Positions 31,648-43,270 of a DNA stretch of 43,588 bases are shown here, in pieces. The DNA is from Lenisia limosa (lineage: Eukaryota; Breviatea). The position numbers and the translations under genes are program-made. The stretch is from assembly GCA_001655205.1 (NCBI GenBank), contig LPNZ01003227.1, positions 1 to 43,588 of the forward strand. The letters are read 5' to 3'. Below the pieces are notes generated by a model that worked only from the letters and a program-made list of their open reading frames with translations, did no database searches and had not been told where the DNA came from. Numbering within the stretch: position 1 is the stretch's first letter; every line of letters begins with the position of its first letter.

Positions 31648-32430
31648 GGCTGACTCCAAAGAAATTTTCATATTCCTTGAGAACCGTGGCCAAATTGAAT
31701 CCTCTTGGTAACTTCGTTTTTTTGTTTTTTTTCTTAATTCTCATCAATATTTATGTTATTTATGGTTATTTGGTTCTACATATCATTGCATTTGTATTTC
31801 TCATTTCTATATATCATATGTATAGTCAAAGCTCCGGACATCATTCAAAATTAACCGGGACTTTTGATGTGTCCGGTGAGCTGAGGACCACAAGTGTGGT
31901 AGGTCAAGGCTTATCCCGGTCACTGTATATCATTGCAGAGTCACAATAACCAACAAAGAACAAGACGCGGGTGGTCATTCTAACAGAGGCAATTAGTATC
32001 ATGCGAAATATTTGGGCATTTGGGGGACATGAGTACCCTCCTCGATGAGACACCGCCTTGTGACTTGTGGGTACAAGTAATACAGTCTGCTCTCATGCTC
32101 TCGGTCTTCGTGAGGTGGTTGGTTCTCAAGGGGTCAGCATTAGGTCAGCAGAAGGAAAGCATGGGTAGTATAAGAAAGGTAAAAGAGATATACCCATGGA
32201 AGGAAGACTCTGGATCAAGAAATACACCGATATAAGTTTTCCCGGGCCTGGCTTGGGCTATGGACTTTGTGTAACTTTATACACAACCCCATGGCTGGGA
32301 TGTGGTTCAGATTTTTCTCTATTAATTCCCCTTATCTTTTTAATTTATTTAGCTAGCTTGAGTAGAACTGAATAATAATAAACGAGTCCCAGCTGCTTAT
32401 TAGGGATTTTTATACATTTCCATTTTTCCA
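31648..32430. repeat. Intergenic region with second Tc1-like end
   Basis: No gene is seen between the ankyrin gene and the B-box gene. At 31,902-31,925 lies GGTCAAGGCTTATCCCGGTCAC followed by TGTATA, matching the right arm of the palindrome at 30,414-30,491. A left partner may start near 31,822 (ATAGTCAAAGCTCCGGACA), with an inner inverted pair CCGGACATCA / TGATGTGTCCGG. The element would be about 105 bp and more diverged. Confidence 0.5.
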
Positions 32431-35400
32431 ATGGATTCTCATGTGCATCCTTCTTTGTCAGATGTTTTGGAGTATGGAGAGGAAGCATATGTGGGATATC
32501 AGGTTTGATATTTGACGGTCTAAAATTAATATTAGATCACACGAGAAGAGATTTCTTCTGCTCAGGTGGTGAAACCTGGTATGTGTATTGAGTGCAATGA
32601 TACTCCCATTGAAGTTTTTTGTGAAGCATGTGGAGATGAATTTTGCAGGCTGTGTTTTTCAGCAGTTCACAGGTTTGTGTGTACGAATTGAGACCATATT
32701 AATAAATAGGAAGGGAAGTAGAGCGCGGCACACTGTCAAAGAGCTGAAGCCAATTGAGGCACATGGAAGTGATAAGGCTGAACCTGAGGAATCGATGGCT
32801 GCTGAAGTATGAAATTGAGATGTTTGTAACATATATAGGAAGTTTCCATCCCCATTGTGACTGCTGAAGAAGTGGTGAAGCAGGTAAAGCACAACATGAA
32901 GGGAAATTAATTATGTAATTTAGGTCCAAGCTGGTGCTACTGATGTATCTTTGTTCAGAGGTAAAAAATAATAGATTTCACACATTCACCTCGTATTATA
33001 GGATTCAAACAATCGTTGGACTTTCGCTTCAGATCCTCTGCTATTCCCCTTCGCTTGACAGAAAGAGAGAGAAAAATCTTGAAATTGCTTCAAGCCACAC
33101 TTCATGTTGGTTGACTCTTTTCAAATGGGATAACTTGTAGGTTTCGGAATACACTGACAAAGTTGATATTCTTTCGTACAGGTTGGTAGATGTCAGATTT
33201 TTAAGAGGGGATTTAAAATAAGGATACAATTTTGGATGAGAACCAAAAATTAGACGGTTTTGTTGTTTGAAAGTGTTGAAGGTTTTTCGAATGTATAACA
33301 TACTAAAGATATTTTTGACTGCGTACAACTTATCTTTTCAAGATCAAAAACACCACGGATTGTTGAGCAATTACGTGAAGTATGTGCAACACTCTCTGGA
33401 GTAGTGGTGGCCTCTGATTTCAAGGTAAGATAATGCCAAGCACAATAACTCTACTACTTGAGGTAATAAGTTTCAAGAAAGGGTACCGGGGTTGTTTTTA
33501 CCAAATGAGGTTTTTTTATTCCTCTATTTAGAGGGGACAAGCTTTAATTAAGGACAAAGAGTTCTCCCAATACCAAGATTTCTTCAGGGAGGCTTTTGAG
33601 GTTGCAAGACGGTAGGTCAAGATTGTTTTCAAAAGGTTGATGTTCTAGCTATAAAATTATGAACCCTGAAATGATGAGAGATCAGTACGGCAAGTTAATT
33701 TACCTCTTACAAGATGCGTAAGTCAGTTGATATCGGTTCACCCTCCTTTTAGTGTCTCTCCTGATGTTACTGAAATGCTTGGTTTTGATATGGTTAAGCC
33801 TATTGAGGTGTGCTTTCCTCCTGAGCTGTTATTATTTTATTTTCTCTTTAGACTGTCTTTAAAGTGTTAACTGAGAAAGGAACTGAAGCTTTACTTGATG
33901 ATCCTCTTCTCAGTGAGTCACGTTGCGTTTTTTACCGTCATTTAGACAACGCAACTGTGGAGATCATGCCTGAAGGTCGTTCCAGGGTGGGTGTGGTCAT
34001 AAGCAACCTATGGATTACTTTTCAGTTTGAAATTCAAAAGCAAATCCGTTCAAAGGAAAAGGCTGTCGCTACCCTTGCCAAAAAATATCAAAATTCAGAA
34101 TTGTCCAAAGATGATGTTTGACTTTTTGTTAGTTTGTAACAGTGTAGTTGTGTCGTATTATTTATTCCATTGGTGACAACAATGCTTTCCTGAGAGCAAA
34201 TCGTGACCCTTGTGAAAGAATGTTAAGGTATCTTTTTTTTTTTTTTAATAGTAAATTATAGACTTCTGAGTGCCCATTTCCCTCAGCATAACCCATCAGA
34301 GGTAAGATTTTATTTCATTCCGAACACCTCACTTTCTAGATGCAAGAGCTGGGTATCAGAATCTTCGATGAGGGTGCCCGTTTGAACCATGATCACAGTA
34401 CTCATTACCAATTTGTTATGCAAACGTTACTACTCTGGAGAGAGATCAACAACGACATGTTTCGGTTTGGATGATGTGGAAATTCGTCACCATCTAGGTT
34501 GTGGATGACTGCTGAAGGAGATCTTTTGGATCGTCAAAACTACTACAGGTAGGCAAACCAAATCTTACTTCTAATTCATTCAGACTTCGCGACACAGGTC
34601 AAGGTCTTAACAGAGTGCAAAGTGCCCCTCATGTCTCAAGAGTAAGTCTTTTCCTTTTGCACTTATCTCTCAAGGCTATGCACTCTATTATCTCCCGTGC
34701 TCAGACTGCCGCTGGTATGTTGTGTTTCAAATGGGAAAGTTGTCTAGGGTATCCGAAGCACGCAATTCTTTACTGCGCGTCATATTGAACGTGAATCACG
34801 CTACTTTTGCCTCTTTTACTCCTTTCTTATAATCGACTGAAGAGTCATTATCATTACAAAATAGAATAATATACAAGGCCTTTTCTTCGATAATTAAACT
34901 GCTATCCGAGACAACATTCCTGCGTTAAAGGCCTTGAAATAATATATTTTAGGTTCTTGGGTAGGATCGTCAGTTGTCCATCTTGGAGACCATGCGGTCC
35001 CAAATGCACTGAATTTTATTGATAAGTATGGAGTGATTTTATTGGTAACCACTCTTCATAGGTATACTCAAGTTGCTCGGATTTTAACCCCAATCATTAC
35101 CACAGTGGAGAAAATTCAAGATATTTGCCAAAATGAGGTAGGATTTGATGATTTCGATCACCAGTTATTGTTTTACTAATTTATTAGGAGCTGGACAATT
35201 ACGTCACTGCTGCTTTTGGTGACCCCAATAAGGCCTGTATGACGATTCTTCGTGACTTCTTCCGTCATGCTTTTGACGGATCCGGAGCAGATAACTTTTA
35301 CGATGCTGGCTCTTGGTATGGACAACCGTTGCAAATCAGTGTTATTTTGTTCTTTGCCCTTTGCTGTTGTTTCATTTGAATATCTGAGTCACTCTAAAGT

Positions 35401-35546
35401 GTTGATGGCCGCCTGACCTCTGCCTGGAACTGGTGCAACCAAATTGAAAAGAAGTAGGTTAATATTCTCTATATGACTCCTGTAGATGCTACTTCCCCCT
35501 GTTTCTGTTGACAGGATTTGTTGGCTTTGATGGTGAATTCAAATAA
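32431..35546 (+). CDS. B-box zinc finger + DUF2009 (UPF0652-type) protein
   Basis: The ATG at 32431 gives MDSHVHPSLSDVLEYGEEAY. A B-box zinc finger follows (about residues 30-70) with the spacing C-x2-C-x7-C-x2-C-x4-C-x2-C and later His residues (CIECNDTPIEVFCEACGDEF). After an acidic linker the long conserved DUF2009 region begins at SLFRGFKQSLDFRFRSSAIP. It continues through SDFKRGQALIKDKEFSQYQD, DQYGKLIYLLQDAVSPDVTE, RIIYSIGDNNAFLRANRDP, LWREINNDMFRLWMTAEGDL, DRQNYYRLRDTGQGLNRVQS and ALNFIDKYTQVARILTPI, to a final LTGFVGFDGEFK and TAA at 35544-35546. The whole reads through many 30-60-nt introns without a break. Molecular function of the family is unknown; the B-box suggests protein binding. 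One longer intron (about 34,718-34,952) holds a small palindrome. It converges on the carrier gene with 108 bp between stops. Confidence 0.8.
34867..34944. repeat. Small palindromic repeat in a DUF2009-gene intron
   Basis: CAAGGCCTTT at 34874-34883 is mirrored by AAAGGCCTTG at 34927-34936. The AT-rich flanks also mirror each other, giving a palindrome of about 78 bp. It sits in the gene's unusually long intron, close to the 3' splice site. Confidence 0.5.
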
Positions 35547-35654
35547 CTGACCTGTGTGGGTAATGCAGAAATCATGGTAATTCAAATTATAACCTCGCTG
35601 ATCCAACCTTATTGAAACAAAACGTAGATAATAAATATGGGAACTCATTTCGAG

Positions 35655-37033
35655 TTACTGTTGAGCTTCATAAGCCTTCATAGCACGGTTGTAGTTCATT
35701 TTGCGGAAAAGTGCCTAGAAAGTGAAAAAACACAAATATACAAGACCCGGGGAATAAATTGGAGAGCAGACAAACCTGGACGTTGTCGAAGGCAACAAGC
35801 ATGATTCCACCACCAGGCCCAAGGCGAAGGAGACGCATTGAAAGTCCTTCAGGTGTAAGAAGAAGCTCACAAACAATCCGAATAAATCCATGTCTTTGCA
35901 GCCATCATACCACGGTAAAGAGAAGCGAAACCTTCAGTGCGGCAAATGTTCACAAGTGCTTCATGGGTTAGAACAATTCAAACAAAGAAGCAGCCAACCG
36001 GGAAGAGCGTAGTTGTACTGAGGTCCTGAACCGACCTTAACGTTTTGGAGACGAGACTTAACAACCTAATTAGTTAGATATGTAAATTATAGCTCAGATA
36101 AAAAGACCCTCACTGACATCAAATGGAGTATTGAGAAGAGTACCAAGAGTAGAGGCAATGACACCAGCCATGAAGTTGCGACCAGTCTCAGACTTCTTGC
36201 TCTTAGGGCTGGAAGGTTAAGGAAGAACCGTTGATTGGCAAGCTTACGTCCAGAGCTTCTGCTTGAGAGTGCCAATAAGACCGAAATAGGTACCGTTCCA
36301 AGCAGCATTACGCCAGAGCTGAGCCTCAAGACCATTGTAGAGGGCAAGAGGTCCTTCCTGAAACATGACAAAGGGTACACATAATATCTCAAGAACTGGC
36401 ACAATACTCCCGACATACGCTCTTGATAACCTTGAAGGCACAGTCCATAGTGGACTTGTAAAGTTCCTTGCCAGCAGGGGACTGGAGACGAACCTTAATG
36501 ACCTCGAAAGGAACGTTGACAAAGGCCTAAATATTAACGAGGGACTATTATACTGACATTTTGCAAGAAGAAAAACCTCAAACCTCAGTGATACCAGCAG
36601 CAGAACCGGCAGCAAAGAAACGGGGAATAGTCATTGAACCATCAGAGCGGCGGAAAAGCTGCTTGTACTTCTCATTGCAAGCAAACTTAACAGCACGTTT
36701 GGGGGCCTCAGCAAAGATAGGGGCAACAATTCCACGGTAGAAAACACCAGCTCCCTGCAGGTGTTATTGTGGGCTAGGGTACTTGAAAATCGTACCTCCT
36801 CCTTCATCATAGTCTGAACAACGCGCTTAATGTTAATTTTCTCGGTTGAGAGCTGGAAACGAGTCTTCAACACATCTGAAAGAGTTACTTAATTACAGAT
36901 TTCTAAATAACCCTTGTATTGTATTTTCCATACCAGTAGGATACATTGCAAGAACCTCAGCAACACCAGCGATAGCACCAGATGAGAGTGTTTGCCAAAC
37001 TGGCAGAGGAGCATTAAAATCAGGCTTCTGCAT
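35655..37033 (-). CDS. ODC/SLC25A21-like: Mitochondrial 2-oxodicarboxylate carrier (SLC25A21/ODC type)
   Basis: This inner-membrane carrier exchanges 2-oxoadipate and 2-oxoglutarate, linking lysine and tryptophan breakdown to mitochondria in known family members. The ATG at 37033 gives MQKPDFNAPLPVWQTLSSGA. All three carrier signatures are present: YPTDVLKTRF, VPFEVIKVRLQ and NTPFDVVKSRLQ. The subfamily marks are IFAEAPKRAVKFACNEKYKQ, AAGSAAGITEAFVNVPFE, GPLALYNGLEAQLWRNAAWN and the end LYRGLSMRLLRLGPGGGIML, which match ODC carriers better than phosphate carriers. A 67-nt intron between LYRG and LSMRLL restores frame. It ends YNRAMKAYEAQQ with TAA at 35655-35657. It is divergent from EMC4 (about 320 bp) and convergent with the DUF2009 gene. 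Confidence 0.85.
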
Positions 37034-37355
37034 ACTGAAACTGTTTAAAGAGGGTTAGAGAAATTTTAAATTTTGAAATAAAAAGGAAAAGGAAAGAAAA
37101 TTCTAGAATTTTCGACATCTAAATTCGTTCATGCGGCCTGGACACAAGATTTAAGTTATTTCTACTCGATTTCTACTGATTGTTCCTGACCTCCCATTTT
37201 CATCCAATCTAATCCCTCTTTTGTGCCCCACACTGAAACACCCCTGCTATTGTTTCACTGCCCCTCTAACGTCGATAACAACAACACACAACAAAAAGGG
37301 AATAGTAGGCTACCCTCCTGCTCCCCAGCTCCTGTCAAAGAAATAACATCTGTAC
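37034..37355. promoter_or_regulatory. Divergent promoter region, 2-oxodicarboxylate carrier / EMC4
   Basis: About 320 bp lie between two divergent start codons, so both promoters are expected here. A purine-rich tract (37,078-37,105) precedes the carrier start. No specific element is recognised. Confidence 0.35.
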
Positions 37356-38480
37356 ATGATGGGTTCTCACTGGGTGGTCTCGAACCAAGATCCCATCAAC
37401 AAGCTTCCAATTTTGCCCACTGGCTTCCAAACAATTGTAGGTTGTACCGAAGAGCTCAACCTCCAAAATAGTGCACCGGCAAATCTCTTATTGTTCTAGG
37501 CGTCAGACCCCTTTGTGAGGAAAACTTCAAGTGATGCTAACATTAAGTTAAAGGTGAGGGTGTACAGAATGAGTTCTAAATAGTTTCTCACTGTCGTATT
37601 CCTCTTGACCTTCCATTTTTTTTTACTCGCCTCTTCTATAACATGGATTCTCTCTTATTCCTGACCCTTCCTGTTTTTATTTTCCTTCAATCTTGTGTTT
37701 GGCTAAACTTGTTTCTTCTCGTGATATTCTTGAAAGTTTGCAACCCGAGTCAGTTATTTCCTTTCTTTAACGGAAACAGAAAGCATGGGAGGCTGCAGTG
37801 TCACCCGGTAAAGAGCTGTTTATGACTGGCTTCATGCTTTGGATGTCTGGAACAGGCCTCAATATCTTCACAATGATGATTACTGGAATGGCTGTCTGGC
37901 GTCCTATCTCTAATATAATTTCTGCTTACTCCAGTAAGTCCTTTTTGAATGGCATTGTTTTTCCGATTTTCCTCTTGAAATGTTTTACAGAAAAGTCTGC
38001 CAAATTATATATGACGTATCATAATGCAGAATACAGTATTTCTTTTTTATGCTGTTAATTAAGAATGTATAATTGTTCTTAGAAGATATTACTTACTCCT
38101 TTCAGATTCTCTTCTACTCAAAATTGGGAAATTGTGCTTAATTTTTCAGAGTTTTCTGTTTACCGTGACCCCTCCACCTCAATCACTGCGCCTCTTGCCC
38201 TCTATGTTCTACTGTGTCTCTTTGGCCTGCTTCTGGGACTTTGGAAGGTGAAGTCTCTTGGTCTTCTTGGTGTCGAGGACGTTGAACTTCCTGAGCTGGC
38301 CATCTGGGCGGTATGTAATGCCTGTCTTCTCTTGAATCCTAACTCTTAAAGAACCAAGCTGGTATCACTCCAACAAAGTGGCAGCATAACCTGGACTTGG
38401 CTGCTCATGTTTGTCGGAATCAACCTTCTCATGAACACTGGCGAGTAGTATGTAGGGAGCTAGCACAAATGAACAATTGA
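37356..38480 (+). CDS. EMC4: ER membrane protein complex subunit 4 (EMC4/TMEM85)
   Basis: EMC4 is part of the ER membrane complex that inserts transmembrane and tail-anchored proteins. The ATG at 37356 (or 37359) gives MMGSHWVVSNQDPINKLPIL, then ASDPFVRKTSSDANIKLK. After a 228-nt intron the core follows: KAWEAAVSPGKELFMTGFML, WMSGTGLNIFTMMITGMAVW, RPISNIISAYS (the family's M-W-M-(S/A)-G and W-(R/N)-P-I motifs). Next is FSVYRDPSTSITAPLALYVL with a second hydrophobic span ending LWKVKSLGLLGVEDVELPEL AIW, the equivalent of the conserved K-x-x-x-(M/L)-GLL segment. The last exon is uncertain; I take the frame NQAGITPTKWQHNL ending at TGA 38478-38480. Confidence 0.8.
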
Positions 38481-38743
38481 TTTCACAACTTCTGAGTGTG
38501 CAAATAGCGGTATACAATATTAAATACAAATATATACATTTACACCATTCAATGGCAATCGCAACAATACAACAACCATTTTTATTTCTTAACTTTTCAA
38601 AAGAGACCATAATTGAGTAATACAATCAGACTGGGGGTTGGCCTAGATAGTTTAAGGATATAGTATATTATATGACCAACCTTCGATGGTAGTAGTTGAA
38701 GAATCTGTGTTATCTGAAGATACAGACTGAAATTTTTGAGAGT
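38481..38743. terminator. Convergent 3' spacer, EMC4 / LRR membrane gene
   Basis: About 260 bp of AT-rich sequence lie between the two stop codons. No gene or clear repeat is seen. It should hold both polyadenylation regions. Confidence 0.3.
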
Positions 38744-41700
38744 CTAAAAGGTCACATAAAAGCACTGCAAACTAGGTTGAAGGACTTCGTCCTGAGTTGG
38801 CTGCTCCTGTTTTGACTCAACCAGTATCTCAAAATGGAACTCATCAGACAAGCAGGCCTCGATGCTGACAGTCGGACCCTCAAGGATGGCTTCTTCTTTC
38901 ACAATGGCGTCTGTTCTTGGACTGCTTTGTGCATCTGATTTCGGTTGCTCCTCTTTCATCAGCTCCATAGAGCGGGGTGATAATTGTCTGTTATCAGGGG
39001 AAGTGGACACGGATGACACAGAATCATGCTGAACCCCAGGCTTTTCAATCTCCTCAAATTGTGGGTTTGATCTTACATCTGCCAAAACTTCCTGAGAATT
39101 CGGATCAAGCACTGAGGAAGCTTGGAGGGGACTTCGTGGAACTTGAATAATGTTCTCATACGGTGGCATTTCAATATCCACATTCTGAACTGCAGTTGGA
39201 GAAAATGTGAAAGGAAGGAGTTGGGTGAGATTCGACGGAACCATGGGGTTGTTAATATCAAAGATTAAGGGCTGTTGGTCACAAAGGACAGGAGTAGGAA
39301 CTTCTTCATTCATATATACTCTTGGTGGAGTAACGGGATTATCTGGGAATATGTGAATCAAGTCAGGGCTTACTATCACCATCTTTCATTGTGTCATTAG
39401 TGTAAACCTGTTCAAGTTTCAACGATGTATCCACTTCTGATGTAAACTCATCCTAAAACATGAATTCCGAGTAGAAAGTCGTTTATTCTGAGAATGGGCC
39501 ACTATATTTACTTTATAGTTACTTAAACAGAAAAACGCACTCTCACCATTTGAGACATGACTGCTGAATTGGTACTAAAATCTTCCTAGAGAACAATGAT
39601 ATTGTAAAATAGACACCCACTCCATCACCACCAAGAGCTGCAATCATTAGCATATTCTCTGTCCGTCGCTTGGAAATTTTCTAAACCGTCAAATGTGGAA
39701 ATTTTGACCAACTTTGGAATCACTTGCTTTTTGAACTCTCACAAACACTAAACCTAGCAGAACAACCTATGGTTTTAAATTAGCATTTAATGGTTCTTAC
39801 AAGAATTGGCAAGAGGAAAAAGGGAAGCTGATCAAAGAATTGAAGACATATTGCACCTAATTAGTCAGTTTGGAAAAAATAATAAGAAAATCAAGGGAAG
39901 GATAAAAAATCAGAATCCTAACAGAAGACATTGCACATAATAATATGCTTCTTCCCAGCAAACACAAAACAAAACAGTGAAGGCTTCGGGAAACTCTGAC
40001 AAAATTTGAGCTTGAGCAGCTGCAAAGAGTATTAATTTATGAAAACGGTTGAAAAAAAAGGTAACAGTTTAAAGGCAGATCACCCTCACCCTCCCTACCT
40101 TGAGAAGCTAAAGGAAAGCAGCAATTGGACCATAACAAAGAAAAAATTAACAAATGGGAACCACTGAAAAGTTATTGAGAGAATAAGTTCTACCTCATAT
40201 CCACCACGAATGACTTGAAACTGGAGAAACAAAACAACATGCAGAGCTTGAAATAAATCTAAAAGGACAATAAAGGTGGAAGTCATGCTTGCATACAAGA
40301 GAGACCATGGGACAAAGGCCACTGTGGAAGTCCACATTTGAAAGGAACTAGAGACCAGGCTGCAGCACCAGTGACAGTGACATATAAGACAGTTTCTGGG
40401 AATGTCAAAAAATATTTAGCACGTACGAAGAGCACAGGCAAGGGCAAAGAAGAGGGCAAGGATAGGAAATGTCAACGCTTCCGTGGTGTCCTAAACAGTT
40501 AAAAAAAAACCCAAAAAACAACTCACCGAAAAATCACTTTCCTGAAACGAAAGAGCTTGTGAGAGAAGAGAAAGAGTGATAGGTTGGGTTGCCAAAAGAA
40601 CAGAGCAAAACTACACCGTTTAAAAGATTGGCTAGCTGCACGTACATTTGTTGGCGCTAACAGAATAACCAAAATCACATGAAGAGGGAAGGCAGCAAAT
40701 GCTTGTAACTAAAATATAACTCAGTGAATAATCAGTTTACCGGTGTAATTGACTCTGGAATAACGAAAAAGACCCTCACAATGGTTTGCCATATTGACAT
40801 GGAGGATTGGAAAGGATATACCCTAAACCAAGTGTTATTACAAGACCGCTTACATGATGAATGCGTAAAGGAGCTGGACCAACAATAAGAATAAAGACAC
40901 TCCAAAACCGGAGGTTGGAGCATCGTCTGGGGTTACAAAGCGCTCAGAAAAGCGTTTTAATGACAGTGAATAGATCGTGCTACAAAATGAGATACACATC
41001 AAGATCCTACTTTGGAGAGATGAAGTTTAGCAATTGGGTTAAAGAAACAAAAATAAATATTGACATCACACCCGTTCGGATTCCTTCCAACTTATCAGAC
41101 GTTTCAGCTGAAGCGTTTGTTCCATGGGTGACAACTACAGTTGCGATTGCTATAAACCACGAAATAATTGGCATGACAAAAGCAAACACAGCTAAACATA
41201 AATTTCGGAGTTGGTCTTACATGAATATCCGTTAGGCCACGCACGGCTCAGTTTACTAGCCACTTGGTCTGTTCGAATGTGCATGTGAGGAGGTGGCTTG
41301 TGGGTAAGATTTTCAGTTGCCCTACAAGTGCGCCGAGGGGAGAACACTTTAAGGCACATTCTTTGATGTTCAAGAAAACAGATGATGTGAAAGGTTGAGA
41401 TAACGTTGGCTGGCGAGATGGTGGAGGGAGAGGTCTGGAAATATTAAATACAAAGTAAAGGGTTTTCCTACTTTGATGAGATCGCGTATGCAAGCCGGGG
41501 ACAAAGGTAAAACCCAAGGATTAAGCGTTTTAGTCCTTTGGTGGAGAACAAATTTTCTGATAAATTATGACAGAATTAATCTTACTGGCTATTCCAACGC
41601 TGGATAGCCTTGGATGTGTGTTGAGAAGAGAAATCAGTGGGTCCACTACCATGTCCTACTCGGTCAGAGCTTTTGTTTTTCAAATGATGTACTCACAGTC

Positions 41701-43270
41701 AGGTTGTTATTCGAAATATTTAGCGCTGAAATTGATTCATTATTGCTCAAAGATTCAAATAGAGAGATGACAACCTCTGAACCTAGTAGGTTTCCTTGAA
41801 CGTTACACCACAAAGTCGAATATTTATCATACCATCGAGGGCCAGAACAGCCAAGTGTTGATTGACTTCCAGAGATGGGAACAAGAGTTCAAGATTTCGC
41901 CCCATTGCATTTGCTATAAAGTCATGGATGGAGAGTCCAACATGAGAGACGGAGGACTGCGATGGGCGAAGTTCTGAGGGCAGCTGCAAGGCTTCGTGGG
42001 GCATGGTAATTCGTTTCTGTTTGTAACTACTTTTTTTTGGAAATCGACAAACCAGAAAGGTCCAAATAGTGGAGGGAACAAGGGGGTCGAGAAATGACCT
42101 AATATCAATTAGCCGACGTTTCTTCACTACAACATAGGGGTGCAGTTCAGATATCCAACATCCAACATCCAGCAAATTTGTTGGATATGTGTTGGATATG
42201 TAAACCAACTGTTGGATATAAATAAAGTAAATAAATAAATAAAAATATCATTAGTATTTTTCCTAGACAGTTTGAAGGAGTTTTTCATTGATGAGTTAGC
42301 AACTAGGGCTCCACTTCGGTTCGAAAATACCGGTAAAAGATAGTTTTCGGGGGTTTATTGAGAAATTCAGTATTTTTTGCTCCGAAGTGAAGCCCTTTTT
42401 GCAACATTCTGACAATCTTGGAAATTACACGGACAATGTGATAAAACATTGTAGACATAGGAGATGTCGATTATATAACACTAAATATCAAGAACAAAGG
42501 AGAAAAAGAAGATAGAAGGAATTAAATATATCCAACAAATTTGTTGGATGTTGGATGTTGGATACCTGAACGTCGTCAACATAGGGTATGAAGACGGAAA
42601 TTTGATTGATAGTATCTCATATAACAACTGCACCACCCTTCAAACTTTAGCAAGTTCATTAACAACGGGATCAAGAAGAGAAGTACCTGTTGGGTAACAT
42701 AAGAAGGCTTTTTGAGAGCAAACCTCTGAGAGTAATATGGGTTAATGATTTAGAAAAACTCAATCCTCCAGAAAGACCCACAATAAAGTCTCTCAATTGA
42801 TGCTGATCCAACACTTGTGCTACAGTCGTTATTTCTCCCCCTAATGCTTACGGAGCAAAGTAAAAGAGGACAATCTTGTTGCTTTTGCTAACGTACGGGC
42901 AAATGATGGGATAGAGAAATCACCAGAATCATGAAAGCGAAACTTTCTATAAAGGTTATCACCAATGAACCAAAGAATAAAAGCTACATTGGTCGTGGAC
43001 CCACCAACCCTTTTGCAGGCCTAGAACAGTTAAGAAAAAAAAAAATTGAAAAAGAAAAAAAAAAAACACCGCAGCAAACTTGTTGATGAAGAGGCGATCA
43101 ATGGAATTGTCACGAAGTTCAATAACTGCTGATTCTGAAAGATGACATTCCTTGCGAAATGGCCTCCCACCTGGAGATTGTGCGTACAACTGCCTGTATT
43201 TCGCCATTGGGTCATCGTCATCATCGCCATCAGCCTCCACTACTCCATTCTTTTTCTTCCGTCTCCCCAT
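38744..43270 (-). CDS. Leucine-rich-repeat multi-pass membrane protein, family not recognised
   Basis: The ATG at 43270 starts a basic/acidic N-terminus (MGRRKKKNGVVEADGDDDDD). Several leucine-rich-repeat-like units follow, RNase-inhibitor style: SAVIELRDNSIDRLFI, LRDFIVGLSGGLSFSKSLTH then ITLRG, QHLAVLALDG, LFESLSNNESISALNISNNN then LT. About ten hydrophobic segments come next between 41,190 and 39,740, including AFVMPIISWFIAIATVVV, FGVSLFLLLVQLLYAFIM, LHVILVILLAP, LTFPILALFFALACAL and FFVMVQLLLSFSFS. The last exons encode a hydrophilic tail (KISKRRTENM, then DNPVTPPRVYMNEEVPTP) rich in Ser, Pro and Glu, ending at 38744. Layout suggests a membrane receptor or sensor with cytoplasmic repeats or ectodomain (orientation unknown). 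Exon joins in the repeat part (41,250-42,900) are partly uncertain, and an intron there carries a Mutator-like element. It could be two genes. Confidence 0.5.
42140..42576. mobile_element. Mutator-like MITE with 10-bp target-site duplication
   Basis: Terminal inverted repeats of 44 bp (42145-42188 and 42528-42571) match at 42 positions. They start GTTCAG-TATCCAACATCC, and each contains the perfect palindrome CCAACAAATTTGTTGG. CAACATAGGG flanks both sides (42130-42139 and 42577-42586), a 10-bp target duplication in the 8-11 bp range of Mutator-like elements. It carries no transposase frame and lies within an intron of the LRR membrane gene. Confidence 0.8.
42304..42400. mobile_element. Small element nested in the Mutator-like MITE
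   Basis: AGGGCTCCACTTCGG at 42305-42319 is mirrored by CCGAAGTGAAGCCCT at 42382-42396. GCAAC is present directly outside on both sides (42299-42303 and 42401-42405), consistent with a 5-bp target duplication. This looks like a second insertion into the first element. Confidence 0.6.

Noticed and set aside
35655-37033. First read as a mitochondrial phosphate carrier
   Set aside because: EAPKRAVKFACNE, GPLALYNGLEA-WRNAAWN and RLGPGGGIM match the 2-oxodicarboxylate carrier subfamily. Phosphate-carrier landmarks are absent.
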